A program made the translations under genes and the position numbers. A stretch of DNA of 64,000 nt. Origin: Solea solea (lineage: Eukaryota; Chordata; Actinopteri; Pleuronectiformes; Soleidae). The stretch lies in NCBI RefSeq assembly GCF_958295425.1, contig NC_081154.1, forward strand, positions 22,106,540-22,170,539, given 5' to 3'. Positions 1 through 8,298 of the stretch are shown here, one piece after another (within the stretch, counting starts at the first letter, position 1; each line of letters opens with the position of its first letter). Below the pieces are notes generated by a model that saw only the letters and a program-made list of their open reading frames with translations, did not search any database and was not told the DNA's origin.

Positions 1-532
1 AACCTTCGGAAAGGTCAATGGTCAGCCGTTCGGGTGTGTTTTTTGTAATAATTCCTAAAGGCATTGAGCCAGGAGTCTGATTTTTCCGTATGTGTATCAG
101 GGATTTAGGCTTATCCCGGGTGCAGAGTTTCAGGCCTGTGCAACCTTCGGAAAGGTCAATGGTCAGCCGTTCGGGTGTGTTTTTTGTAATAATTCCTAAA
201 GGCATTCAGCCAGTGGTCTGATTTTTCCGTATCTGTATCAGGGACTAAGGCTTATCCAGGGTGCCAAGTTTCAGACCCGTGCAACCTTTGGAAAGGTCAA
301 AGGTCAGCCGTTCGGGTGTGTTTTTTGTAATAATTCCTAAAGGCCTTAAGCCAGGAGTCTGATTTTTCCGTATGTGTATCAGGGACTAAAGCTTATCCCG
401 GTTGCCGAGTTTCAGACCTGTGCAACCCTCGGAAAGGTCAAAGGTCAGCCGTTCGGGTGTTTTTTTTGTAATAATTCCTAAAGGCATTGAGCCAGGAGTC
501 TGATTTTTCCGTATGTGCATCAGGGACTAAGG
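1..532 (+). repeat. Satellite A array (141-bp monomers), left window edge
   Basis: About 3.8 head-to-tail monomers with exact 141-bp spacing: the core AACCTTCGGAAAGG or a variant recurs at 1, 142, 283 and 424. Each monomer carries GGTCAAAGGTCA or GGTCAATGGTCA, then CAGCCGTTCGGGTG, a T-run, AATAATTCCTAAAGGC and GATTTTTCCGTATGTG. The stretch is a copy of 2605-3136 at an offset of 2604 bp. It ends abruptly at LINE sequence. The array continues beyond the window on the left. Confidence 0.95.
294..306 (+). promoter_or_regulatory. Perfect DR1 nuclear-receptor half-site repeat in satellite A (representative)
   Basis: The sequence reads AGGTCA-A-AGGTCA, a perfect direct repeat of the nuclear-receptor half-site with one spacer base. 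The same 13-mer is seen at 435-447, 2898-2910, 8514-8526 and in many other A monomers. A second monomer class has AGGTCAATGGTCA, one base off. DR1 is the known binding format for RXR heterodimers with PPAR, and for HNF4, COUP-TF and TR2/TR4. Binding in this satellite is not shown; the motif match is exact, its use is inference. Confidence 0.4.
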
Positions 533-1195
533 CTAAGAGAGGAACCTCTTTTGAGCTTTTCTTAATCGTGCATTAATATTTGTAGTATCTCCTAATAAGC
601 AGGTTTGAGGATCTAATGGGAGATGTAGTCCTAGGAGTTTTGTCATGATGCCAGAGAAATCATGCCAGAATGTGTTAAGTTTTGTGCATAACCAAGTGCA
701 GTGTAGGAATGAACCCTCTTCTATACTACATCTAAAGCACAGGTTGGATATCTCAGGTTTATATTTATGTAATTTCTGTGGCGTAAGATAGGTTTGATGA
801 AGAAAGTTATAATAAGTCAGCCTGTATCTAGAAGTAAGAGTGGCAGTTAGACTTTTTTGACACAATTCAGCCCAGAGCTCTGTACCCATTGTCACACCCA
901 AGTCAGACTCCCATTTCTCCCTTGATTTATGTAAACCTGGTTTTGGAGCATCATCCATCAAGAGGGAGTAGACTTTTGCAATAAGACGGGGTGCGTTACC
1001 CTCCTGAAGCAGTTTTTCCAGATCGCTGAGCATGGGTAAAGTCATTTCAGATCCCAAAACAGATTTAAGAAATGATCTTAACTGTAAATAACAAAAAAAG
1101 TTTCTACTGGACAGATCATATTTCCTCCTTAGGTCCTCAAAAGACATCAGGCATCCATCCTTATAACAGTCCTCCAAATGATGAATCCCTTTCTG
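533..1195 (-). pseudogene. L1 ORF2 3' fragment, truncated at both ends by satellite
   Basis: The minus strand encodes the C-terminal ~215 residues of the same L1 ORF2 seen intact further right, including the CX2CX8HX4C zinc-knuckle-like motif. It matches 3137-3799 at an offset of 2604 bp. On the right, at about 1195, LINE sequence (CTTTCTGGT) passes straight into satellite B2 (TTTTTCTATTG). On the left it passes into satellite A, which supplies the stop codon. There is no start of its own, so this is a recombination relic and not a gene. Confidence 0.9.
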
Positions 1196-1884
1196 GTTTT
1201 TCTATTGATGTCTGTTTGTGTGCACATTCAGCTGAGATAAGGCTGTTTCCGGATTTTTTTCATTTTTCTGCTGTCCCATAACATAAACCTCACAAATGAA
1301 CTTAACATCTTATAAGATATACTTCTTTACCCTCAGTGTTTAATTTTGCAAATATTTCACTGTTTGGATGTGCTTTTCTATTGGTGTCTGTTTGTGTGGG
1401 CATTCAGCTGAGATAAGGCTGTTTACGGATTTTTTTAATTTTTCTGCTGTCCCATAACATAAACCTCACAAATGAAGTTAACATCTTAAAAAGATTTAGT
1501 TCTGTACACTCACTGTTTAGTTTTGCAATGATTTCACTGTTTGGATGTGTTTTTCTATTGGTGTCTGTTTGTGTGCGCATTCAGCTGAGATAAGGCTGTT
1601 TCCGGATTTTTTTCATTTTTCTGCTGTCCCATAACATAAACCTCACAAATGAAGTTAACATCTTAAAATATTTAGTTCTGTACCCTTACTGTTTGATTTT
1701 GCATTGATTTCACTGTTTGGATGTGTTTTTCTATTGGTGTCTGTTTGTGTGCGCATACAGCTGAGATAAGGCTGTTTTCGGATTTTTTTAATTTTTCTAC
1801 TTTCCCATAATATAAACCTAACAAATGAACTTAACATCTTATAAGATATACTTCTTTACCCTCAGTGTTTAATTATGCAAATAT
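1196..1884 (+). repeat. Satellite B2 array (176-bp monomers)
   Basis: About 3.9 monomers of the B2 subfamily lie here. The GTGTCTGTTTGTGTG landmark at 1561 recurs 176 bp later at 1737. Each monomer has CATTCAGCTGAGATAAGGCTG, TCCCATAACATAAACC and a TTGATTTTGCA block. The last monomer joins a C-spacer remnant within the shared string AAATATTCAC, consistent with exchange at microhomology. Short minus-strand open frames here are chance products. Confidence 0.93.
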
Positions 1885-1921
1885 TCACAGTTCCTCTTTC
1901 ACTCTGGCCAAAAGGGTCTAA
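1885..1921 (+). repeat. C-spacer remnant left of the Harbinger-like element
   Basis: A shortened and altered version of the C spacer (CTCTGGCCAAAAGGGTCTAA; usual form CTCTGGCCAAAGAGTCTAA). The remaining C sequence resumes at 2519 with TAAGACTGTATAGAGTC, so C was the insertion target of the DNA element. Confidence 0.8.
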
Positions 1922-2518
1922 CCCTGGATTTCCACTGGACGCGGAACGGCCGCGGAACGGTAGCCGTTGCTAATCGCTTCCATTCTAATCAATGTGAGCA
2001 TTCCCACCGGCCGCACTGCGGCCCGGATCAGCAGCGGCCCAGAAGCGGCTTGCCGCGCCGCAGCGCTATCGATGGGAATCAGTTCTATTTTTTCCGTTGA
2101 AGCAGATCGCACAAGACAGGAAGTCCGACACAGTATCAAAGTAAAACATTTTCCGCCCCCCTTTCAAAATAAAACACAATACGCAGGTCACAACTTCACC
2201 TCAACGTCACGGTGCTCCCAGGTCAACAGTCTTTTGATCCGAGGGTCTCGGAGACAATGGACGACGAGAGACTGATTATGGAAGTGGAGAAATGAAAGAA
2301 GCTGTGTTGTTGTTGTTGTTTCCTTTATACACACAGTCTATCGCGGGATCTCGCGTCCGTTCGAGATTATCGCGCGATCTTCCGTGAATACCGCTGGCTC
2401 CCAAGGCTCCGTGCCGCTGCCGTAACGCGCCCGGTGGGGATTGACGTTTGGGAGAGGACGAAGCAGAACCGCGCCGCGGCCGTTCCGCGGCCGTTCCGCG
2501 TCCAGTGGAAATCCAGGG
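1922..2518. mobile_element. Non-autonomous PIF/Harbinger-like DNA transposon, copy 1
   Basis: A 597-bp GC-rich element with perfect terminal inverted repeats starting CCCTGGATTTCCACTGGACG, at least 37 bp long and ending in repeats of GGCCGCGGAAC. It is flanked by TAA on both sides (1919-1921 and 2519-2521); other C spacers in the window show the empty site GTCTAAGAC with one TAA. A 3-bp TAA/TWA duplication is the hallmark of PIF/Harbinger. There is no transposase. Compared with the copy at 38001 it lacks one 11-bp TIR repeat and 28 internal bases. A TTG microsatellite lies at about 2307-2321. Assignment to this superfamily is likely, not certain. Confidence 0.7.
2257..2295 (+). pseudogene. 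Possible remnant of a Harbinger-type MADF/Myb-like ORF start
   Basis: ATG at 2257 opens a 12-codon frame, MDDERLIMEVEK, then TGA. The acidic start followed by a short hydrophobic and charged stretch resembles the beginning of MADF (Myb/SANT-like) proteins encoded next to the transposase in Harbinger elements. If so, the element is an internal-deletion derivative of an autonomous one. The stretch is very short, so chance cannot be excluded. The copy at 38375-38413 is identical in this part. Confidence 0.3.
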
Positions 2519-2570
2519 TAAGACTGTATAGAGTCTGACATGACCTGATTTTCAGTTTTTGGATACAGGA
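2519..2570 (+). repeat. C-spacer remnant right of the Harbinger-like element
   Basis: TAAGACTGTATAGAGTC through CAGTTTTTGGATACAGGACT matches the middle of the C spacer, which then stops early and is fused to an A monomer (GGATCCCGGTAGCCGAG). About half of the usual C spacer is missing. Confidence 0.8.
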
Positions 2571-3136
2571 CTCGGATCCCGGTAGCCGAGTTTCAGACCT
2601 GTGCAACCTTCGGAAAGGTCAATGGTCAGCCGTTCGGGTGTGTTTTTTGTAATAATTCCTAAAGGCATTGAGCCAGGAGTCTGATTTTTCCGTATGTGTA
2701 TCAGGGATTTAGGCTTATCCCGGGTGCAGAGTTTCAGGCCTGTGCAACCTTCGGAAAGGTCAATGGTCAGCCGTTCGGGTGTGTTTTTTGTAATAATTCC
2801 TAAAGGCATTCAGCCAGTGGTCTGATTTTTCCGTATCTGTATCAGGGACTAAGGCTTATCCAGGGTGCCAAGTTTCAGACCCGTGCAACCTTTGGAAAGG
2901 TCAAAGGTCAGCCGTTCGGGTGTGTTTTTTGTAATAATTCCTAAAGGCCTTAAGCCAGGAGTCTGATTTTTCCGTATGTGTATCAGGGACTAAAGCTTAT
3001 CCCGGTTGCCGAGTTTCAGACCTGTGCAACCCTCGGAAAGGTCAAAGGTCAGCCGTTCGGGTGTTTTTTTTGTAATAATTCCTAAAGGCATTGAGCCAGG
3101 AGTCTGATTTTTCCGTATGTGCATCAGGGACTAAGG
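2571..3136 (+). repeat. Satellite A array holding the empty L1 target site
   Basis: About four 141-bp A monomers. The monomer around 2812-2870 reads CAGCCAGTGGTCTGATTTTT followed by CCGTATCTGTATCAGGG, which is the uninterrupted version of the site occupied by L1 copy 2 at 15183-15189/20807-20813. A perfect DR1 lies at 2898-2910. The array ends at about 3139 where it is fused to L1 sequence. Confidence 0.93.
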
Positions 3137-6100
3137 CTAAGAGAGGAACCTCTTTTGAGCTTTTCTTAATCGTGCATTAATATTTGTAGTATCTCCTAAT
3201 AAGCAGGTTTGAGGATCTAATGGGAGATGTAGTCCTAGGAGTTTTGTCATGATGCCAGAGAAATCATGCCAGAATGTGTTAAGTTTTGTGCATAACCAAG
3301 TGCAGTGTAGGAATGAACCCTCTTCTATACTACATCTAAAGCACAGGTTGGATATCTCAGGTTTATATTTATGTAATTTCTGTGGCGTAAGATAGGTTTG
3401 ATGAAGAAAGTTATAATAAGTCAGCCTGTATCTAGAAGTAAGAGTGGCAGTTAGACTTTTTTGACACAATTCAGCCCAGAGCTCTGTACCCATTGTCACA
3501 CCCAAGTCAGACTCCCATTTCTCCCTTGATTTATGTAAACCTGGTTTTGGAGCATCATCCATCAAGAGGGAGTAGACTTTTGCAATAAGACGGGGTGCGT
3601 TACCCTCCTGAAGCAGTTTTTCCAGATCGCTGAGCATGGGTAAAGTCATTTCAGATCCCAAAACAGATTTAAGAAATGATCTTAACTGTAAATAACAAAA
3701 AAAGTTTCTACTGGACAGATCATATTTCCTCCTTAGGTCCTCAAAAGACATCAGGCATCCATCCTTATAACAGTCCTCCAAATGATGAATCCCTTTCTGG
3801 TGCCACGTTTCCAGGATCTTATTATCCACTGACATAGGTATGAGTTCGTTCTGTTTCAATGGTGTCCTGGGTGAAAATATATTTTTTAGTCCAGTATTTT
3901 TCCGGACTTCATGCCATGTTTTGATGATATGGGTCAAAACAGGGTTGTCAGTTCTTCTGGAGATGGTTGTAGGTGTCCATTTATAGCTGAAGTCTGCAGG
4001 AACCTTTTCTTTAACAGCATACATTCCAATTGAAACCCAAGGTGGGACATTTTCCCTTTCAAATAAAAAAGAAACAAGTCGCATCTGGGCAGCCAAATAA
4101 TGCTTTTCAAGGTTAGGCAGTCGAAGACCCCCCAGTTTATAATCCCATGTAAGTTTTTCCATTGAAACCCTTGGAGTCTTACCATTCCATATGAATTGTC
4201 TAATATGTTTATTCAGGTTTTTAAAAAAGCTGGATGGCACTGGGATTGGTAAGGACTGAAAGAGGTACTGCAGCCTTGGTAATATATTCATTTTAATGCA
4301 ATTTATTCGGCCGATCAAAGTGATAGGTAAGCTCATCCATTTCTGTAAATCCTCTATTATTCGACTAACTAGTGGTGAGTAGTTGAGTTTGTACACATTT
4401 TTAAGGTTGTTATCCACCATAATTCCAAGGTATCTTATCCCGCTTGGAGACCATTTAAATGGACCTCTTTGCTGATGTTCAGTGTAGTCAAAATTTGAAA
4501 GTGGAAGAATTTCACATTTATCGTAATTTACCTTATATCCAGAGACATATCCAAATGCATGCAAAACGGTTTTCAATTTAGCAAGGGAATCAGATGGTTT
4601 TGTTAAATACAGAATTATATCATCTGCCATCAGATTGATTTTATGTATCGTCTGGTCCACTTTCACACCTTTTATCTCTGAATCGTGTCTGATTGTCTCG
4701 GCCAGAGGTTCAATAGCTATAACGAAAAGCCCAGGGGATAAGGGACACCCTTGTCTGCTCGATCTACTGAGGGGGAAGACAGTGGACATTTGTCCATTAG
4801 TAATTATTCTGGCCTGTGGATTCTTATACAGCATTCTGACCCAATTAATAAAATAGGAGCCAAATCCAAATTTAGATAGAACCTTGAATAGATAGGGCCA
4901 CTCAAGCCTATCAAAGGCCTTTTCCGCGTCCAGCGTAACGGCTATACTAGGTTCAGTACTGGAGGTTGCCATATGAATAACGTTAAGTAACCTACACATG
5001 TTATTGGCAGAGGATCTCTTCTGGATAAAGCCAACCTGGTCTCGGTTTATCAATTTTGGTAAGAATTCACTCAACCTGTTTGCTATAGCTTTAGAAAACA
5101 ATTTATAATCCGCATTCAAGAGTGAAATTGGTCGGAAAGAGGAGCATTTTAAGGGGTCTTTGTTTTTTTTATGGATCACTGTAATTATAGCCATTGAAAA
5201 TGAATCAGGGAGGCTTTGTGTTTTAGATGCTAGATTAATTACATCCATAAGGAGAGGTATAAGCAAATCCTTAAACTCTTTATAAAATTCGGGGGGAAAC
5301 CCATCCTCCCCTGGTGATTTATTAGATTGCAGCGTTGCTAGAGCGTTTTCGATCTCTTTGGAGGTAAATGGTGAATCTAAATACCTCTGGTCGTCTTGAC
5401 TCAGTTTAGGCAAATCAATATTATTTAAGAATGTATCTATTGTGGACAGATCTTCTGGTGATTCCGACTTGTATAAATTAACATAAAACTTTTTAAAAGT
5501 TTCATTTATTTCTTTTGGGTTCTGTGTAATACAGCCATGTTCGTCTTCAATTTGGTTAATTGTTTTTGAACTCTCCTCTTTCTTTAATTGCCAGGATAGG
5601 ACTTTATGAGCCTTCTCCCCCAGTTCGTAGTACCTTTGTTTCGTTCTCAAAATGTCTTTCTCAGCCCTATAAGTGCATAGTGTATTATATTTGAGTTTTC
5701 TTTTTACCAATAAACTGTATATCTTCTTATCCCTATGTTGCTGAAAGTCTTTTTCCAGCCCAAGAATTTCTTTTTCAAATTTTTCCACTTCTGCTACATA
5801 TGATTTTTTAAGTCCTTTTGTATATGAGATTATTTGTCCTCTTAAATAAGCTTTTAATGTATCCCATAGTATGAAACTCTTAGGGGAAGAAGGACAGTTT
5901 GTTTCACAGAATAGTTTGATTTGATCCCTGACAAATTTACAGAAGTCACTTTTTTTAAGGAGGGTCGGATTCAAACGCCACCTGTACATGCTGGCCATTT
6001 TCTCAGGCATTACTATAGATAGAGTGAGTGGAGAATGATCAGAAAGTATCCTTGGCAGATAATCAGACTCTAATGCTCTGTAAGCCACATGTGTTGACAG

Positions 6101-6718
6101 TAAGAAAAGATCAATTCTAGTATGTGAATTATGACGGTTTGAATAAAAAGAATAGTCTATGGTTTGGGGATGTATTTGCCTCCAAACATCTGTTAGATTT
6201 AAATCTTTCATAAATGATAGAGTAGTTGAGGCTGACTTAGACTTTGCAGTGGAGGTTGCTGATTTATCCAAAATCGGGTCTAAACAGAAATTAAAATCTC
6301 CTCCCATAAGAATATGTTCACGACCCCCTGATACTTTAAGAAAAATGTCTTGAATAAAGGAAGTGTCATCATAATTAGGGGCGTAAAGGTTTAGCAAGGT
6401 CCATTGTTCAGAGTAAATTAGACAGTTTATTAAGACATAGCGGCCTAGTGGATCACTTATTGTTTCCTGAACAGTGATGGGAATGTTTTTGTTTATCAAA
6501 ATAGCAACTCCTCTGGCTTTAGAGCTGAGAGATGAAGAGAAGACTTGGCCGATCCATCCTCTTTTTAATTTATTATGTTTCTGCGCTGTCAGATGAGTCT
6601 CCTGGATAAAGGCTATATCTGTTTGAATCTTTTTTAAATATGTTAACACCCTCTTCCTTTTAACGGGTCCGTTAAGACCATTGACATTAAAACTGACAAA
6701 TTTCAACACCTTATTCAT
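3137..6718 (-). CDS. L1 ORF2: endonuclease/reverse transcriptase, 1193 aa, C-terminally truncated
   Basis: Encodes the replication enzyme of the LINE: target nicking and reverse transcription from the nick. Residues ~1-235 form an apurinic-type endonuclease domain with SFNVNGL (N11), IQETHL (E40), LYAPN, GGDFNF, TRIDLF and SDHSPL. Residues ~480-760 form the reverse transcriptase, with FRPISLLN, LDAEKAFD, QGCPLSPGLF and the catalytic MADD at 697-700. A CX2CX8HX4C motif lies at 1126-1143. Start at 6718 is the first ATG before the endonuclease and matches all copies. The frame is open throughout, but the stop codon comes from satellite A. Copy 2 shows the normal length, 1264 residues. Whether it is expressed is unknown. 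Confidence 0.9.
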   Translation of the reverse strand: MNKVLKFVSFNVNGLNGPVKRKRVLTYLKKIQTDIAFIQETHLTAQKHNKLKRGWIGQVFSSSLSSKARGVAILINKNIPITVQETISDPLGRYVLINCLIYSEQWTLLNLYAPNYDDTSFIQDIFLKVSGGREHILMGGDFNFCLDPILDKSATSTAKSKSASTTLSFMKDLNLTDVWRQIHPQTIDYSFYSNRHNSHTRIDLFLLSTHVAYRALESDYLPRILSDHSPLTLSIVMPEKMASMYRWRLNPTLLKKSDFCKFVRDQIKLFCETNCPSSPKSFILWDTLKAYLRGQIISYTKGLKKSYVAEVEKFEKEILGLEKDFQQHRDKKIYSLLVKRKLKYNTLCTYRAEKDILRTKQRYYELGEKAHKVLSWQLKKEESSKTINQIEDEHGCITQNPKEINETFKKFYVNLYKSESPEDLSTIDTFLNNIDLPKLSQDDQRYLDSPFTSKEIENALATLQSNKSPGEDGFPPEFYKEFKDLLIPLLMDVINLASKTQSLPDSFSMAIITVIHKKNKDPLKCSSFRPISLLNADYKLFSKAIANRLSEFLPKLINRDQVGFIQKRSSANNMCRLLNVIHMATSSTEPSIAVTLDAEKAFDRLEWPYLFKVLSKFGFGSYFINWVRMLYKNPQARIITNGQMSTVFPLSRSSRQGCPLSPGLFVIAIEPLAETIRHDSEIKGVKVDQTIHKINLMADDIILYLTKPSDSLAKLKTVLHAFGYVSGYKVNYDKCEILPLSNFDYTEHQQRGPFKWSPSGIRYLGIMVDNNLKNVYKLNYSPLVSRIIEDLQKWMSLPITLIGRINCIKMNILPRLQYLFQSLPIPVPSSFFKNLNKHIRQFIWNGKTPRVSMEKLTWDYKLGGLRLPNLEKHYLAAQMRLVSFLFERENVPPWVSIGMYAVKEKVPADFSYKWTPTTISRRTDNPVLTHIIKTWHEVRKNTGLKNIFSPRTPLKQNELIPMSVDNKILETWHQKGIHHLEDCYKDGCLMSFEDLRRKYDLSSRNFFCYLQLRSFLKSVLGSEMTLPMLSDLEKLLQEGNAPRLIAKVYSLLMDDAPKPGLHKSREKWESDLGVTMGTELWAELCQKSLTATLTSRYRLTYYNFLHQTYLTPQKLHKYKPEISNLCFRCSIEEGSFLHCTWLCTKLNTFWHDFSGIMTKLLGLHLPLDPQTCLLGDTTNINARLRKAQKRFLS

Positions 6719-7301
6719 GTAAAAAGATTAAGGATTTGACAGTGACTTAGTAATCTTTCAACAATAAGCTTAAAGAAAATGCCTCTCTGGAAACAAACAG
6801 AAAAAAAACAAATAGAAACAAAACCTCCCCGTTCCCCCAGGCACCGACCCCCTGAACACTCGGCGCCATCCAAAAACACCAATCGGGACCTCCGTTGAAT
6901 GCTCCCTAAAACTATCATACCCAACTAATACCTTGGGCCCGGAGCTCTCTTGTATATAAGTTTGTAATCACTCGGTATATAAACAACCTCAAATGTAAAC
7001 ATTGTTAACACCCGCTTTAACCAGAAGTAAATGAAAGTTCAAGTGCAACCTCACAGCAATAGGATAAGTTAGCTTTTTGTCCATAATGTCCAAAAATAAA
7101 TTATTTCAAAATAAAATAAAAGTAAAAATAAAATAAAAATAAATGAAAAAATACGTGAAAAGAAAAAATAAATAAATATGGCGGGGGATCGTTGCACTTA
7201 CATAAGAGTCACTGGATAGTTCAAGGATATGCAGGAATCGCTCTCCCTCAGAGTTAGAGGAGTTGTGGTGCTGCACCTGTAGTCACCTGTGAGACGCAGG
7301 A
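6719..7301 (-). other. L1 copy 1 inter-ORF spacer
   Basis: A 583-bp stretch between ORF1 and ORF2, T-rich on the sense strand (A-rich on the plus strand at about 7095-7180). It has a 69-codon frame at 6715-6924 whose stop overlaps the ORF2 start as ATGA. That frame is shared with copy 2 but disrupted in copy 3 by a 1-bp deletion, so I do not call it a gene. Confidence 0.75.
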
Positions 7302-8183
7302 TTAATCACCTCCCGGGAAGTCTCGGAGAAAAGATGCCGCTGCTTCTGGTGATTTGAAGAACTTTTTCTCTCCATTAGGTAGGATGACTCTCAAGGTCGC
7401 TGGGTGGAGGAGGCTGAATTGGAGCTTCTTTGCATGCAACTCCTTCTTAACATGATTGTATTCCTTTCTTCGCTTCACCAGGTTTGCACTCAGATCTGGG
7501 AAAAACATCACTGCCTCTCCCTTGAAAGTGATCGGCCCACCTTTTTCTCTGGATGTCTTAGCGGCCATTCAGGGGATTTTATCCCGGTCCTGGTACTTGA
7601 GTAGGCGGATGAGAATGGGTCTGGGTCGCTTATCTCCTGGCGTGCGGAATGTCGGGGACCGATGCGCTCTTTCAATAATCAGCGGCTCGGGAAAGTGCTG
7701 TCGTCCCAGCACAGAGGGGATCCAATCTGTAAAGAACCGCACCGGGTCGTTTCCCTCTCCGCCCTCCTGCAGGTTAACGATGCGGACATTATTGCGTCGG
7801 CTTTGATTCTCTAGTTGGTCTACTTTGTCCACGAGAAAGTCCTTCTCCTTCATCAGACGGAGGACATGGGAGTCTAATTCAGTTAGCTTATCTTCAGCTG
7901 TGCTAATTCGCTCCTCTGCCTCCGTGATGCGTGAGCACATCCAGTCTACCACAGTTTTCAACCCCGAAATAGAATGATTAATCTCGGCAGTTTTGGCATC
8001 GAGCTTCTGTGAGAGTGCTTCATTACCGCGTTTTATTTCTTGTAGTATGGCGTGGCTTCCTTCCACTTCACGTTGCTCTTCCGCAGCCATGTTGTGCTCG
8101 GTGCTCGTTTCACGTGTTGCGGCTTGAGAAGAAAAATGGTCGATAATTGAGCTTTGCATCTTATTTCGAGATCTCAAGTCCAT
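7302..8183 (-). pseudogene. L1 ORF1 (RNA-binding coiled-coil protein), interrupted by one stop
   Basis: A homolog of L1 ORF1p, which trimerises and coats the LINE RNA. It starts MDLRSRNKMQSS. Residues ~44-128 are heptad-rich (coiled coil), ~130-205 form the RRM-like domain beginning SRRNNVRIVNL with the ERAHR motif, and the rest is the C-terminal domain. An in-frame TGA at 7569-7571 splits it after YQDRDKIP; copy 3 has CGA (Arg) at this codon, so CpG decay is likely. The same stop is present in copy 2. No other break is seen. Confidence 0.88.
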
Positions 8184-8298
8184 ATTTCACCAGTTGGATA
8201 AAGTTTCAGGTACAGTGGGCGTTATTTATAACTTAAAACCGAGTTTTCCTGAAGAGCTCCGAAGCACACGTCTTCCTAGCTCAGCTGCATCACCGGAC

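Larger units (their letters stand above)
3137..8298 (-). mobile_element. L1-clade LINE copy 1 (5' complete, 3' truncated)
   Basis: The minus-strand order is a short 5' UTR (about 115 bp), ORF1 (8183 to 7302), an unusually long inter-ORF spacer of 583 bp, and ORF2 (6718 to 3137). The 5' end sits at GTCCGGTGATGCAGC, directly next to GATTTTT of an A monomer, exactly as in copies 2 and 3. The 3' UTR and the last ~72 ORF2 codons are missing; the junction to A satellite at about 3139 is shared with copy 3 and with the fragment at 533. This points to satellite recombination after insertion, not to independent insertion. Confidence 0.93.

Noticed and set aside
1918..2606. Several 67-102-codon frames over the Harbinger-like element
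   Set aside because: The element is GC-rich and stop-poor, frames occur on both strands and run across its ends into satellite; none resembles transposase.
3000..3012. CENP-B box in satellite A (TATCCCGGTTGCCGAG region)
   Set aside because: Only the CGGG half and the central A fit on the reverse strand; the TTCG half is absent, so the essential positions do not match.
4635..4856. Plus-strand 73-codon frame and others (6159-6353, 7404-7806) inside the L1 copies
   Set aside because: Antisense shadows of ORF2 and ORF1, repeated at the same place in all copies.
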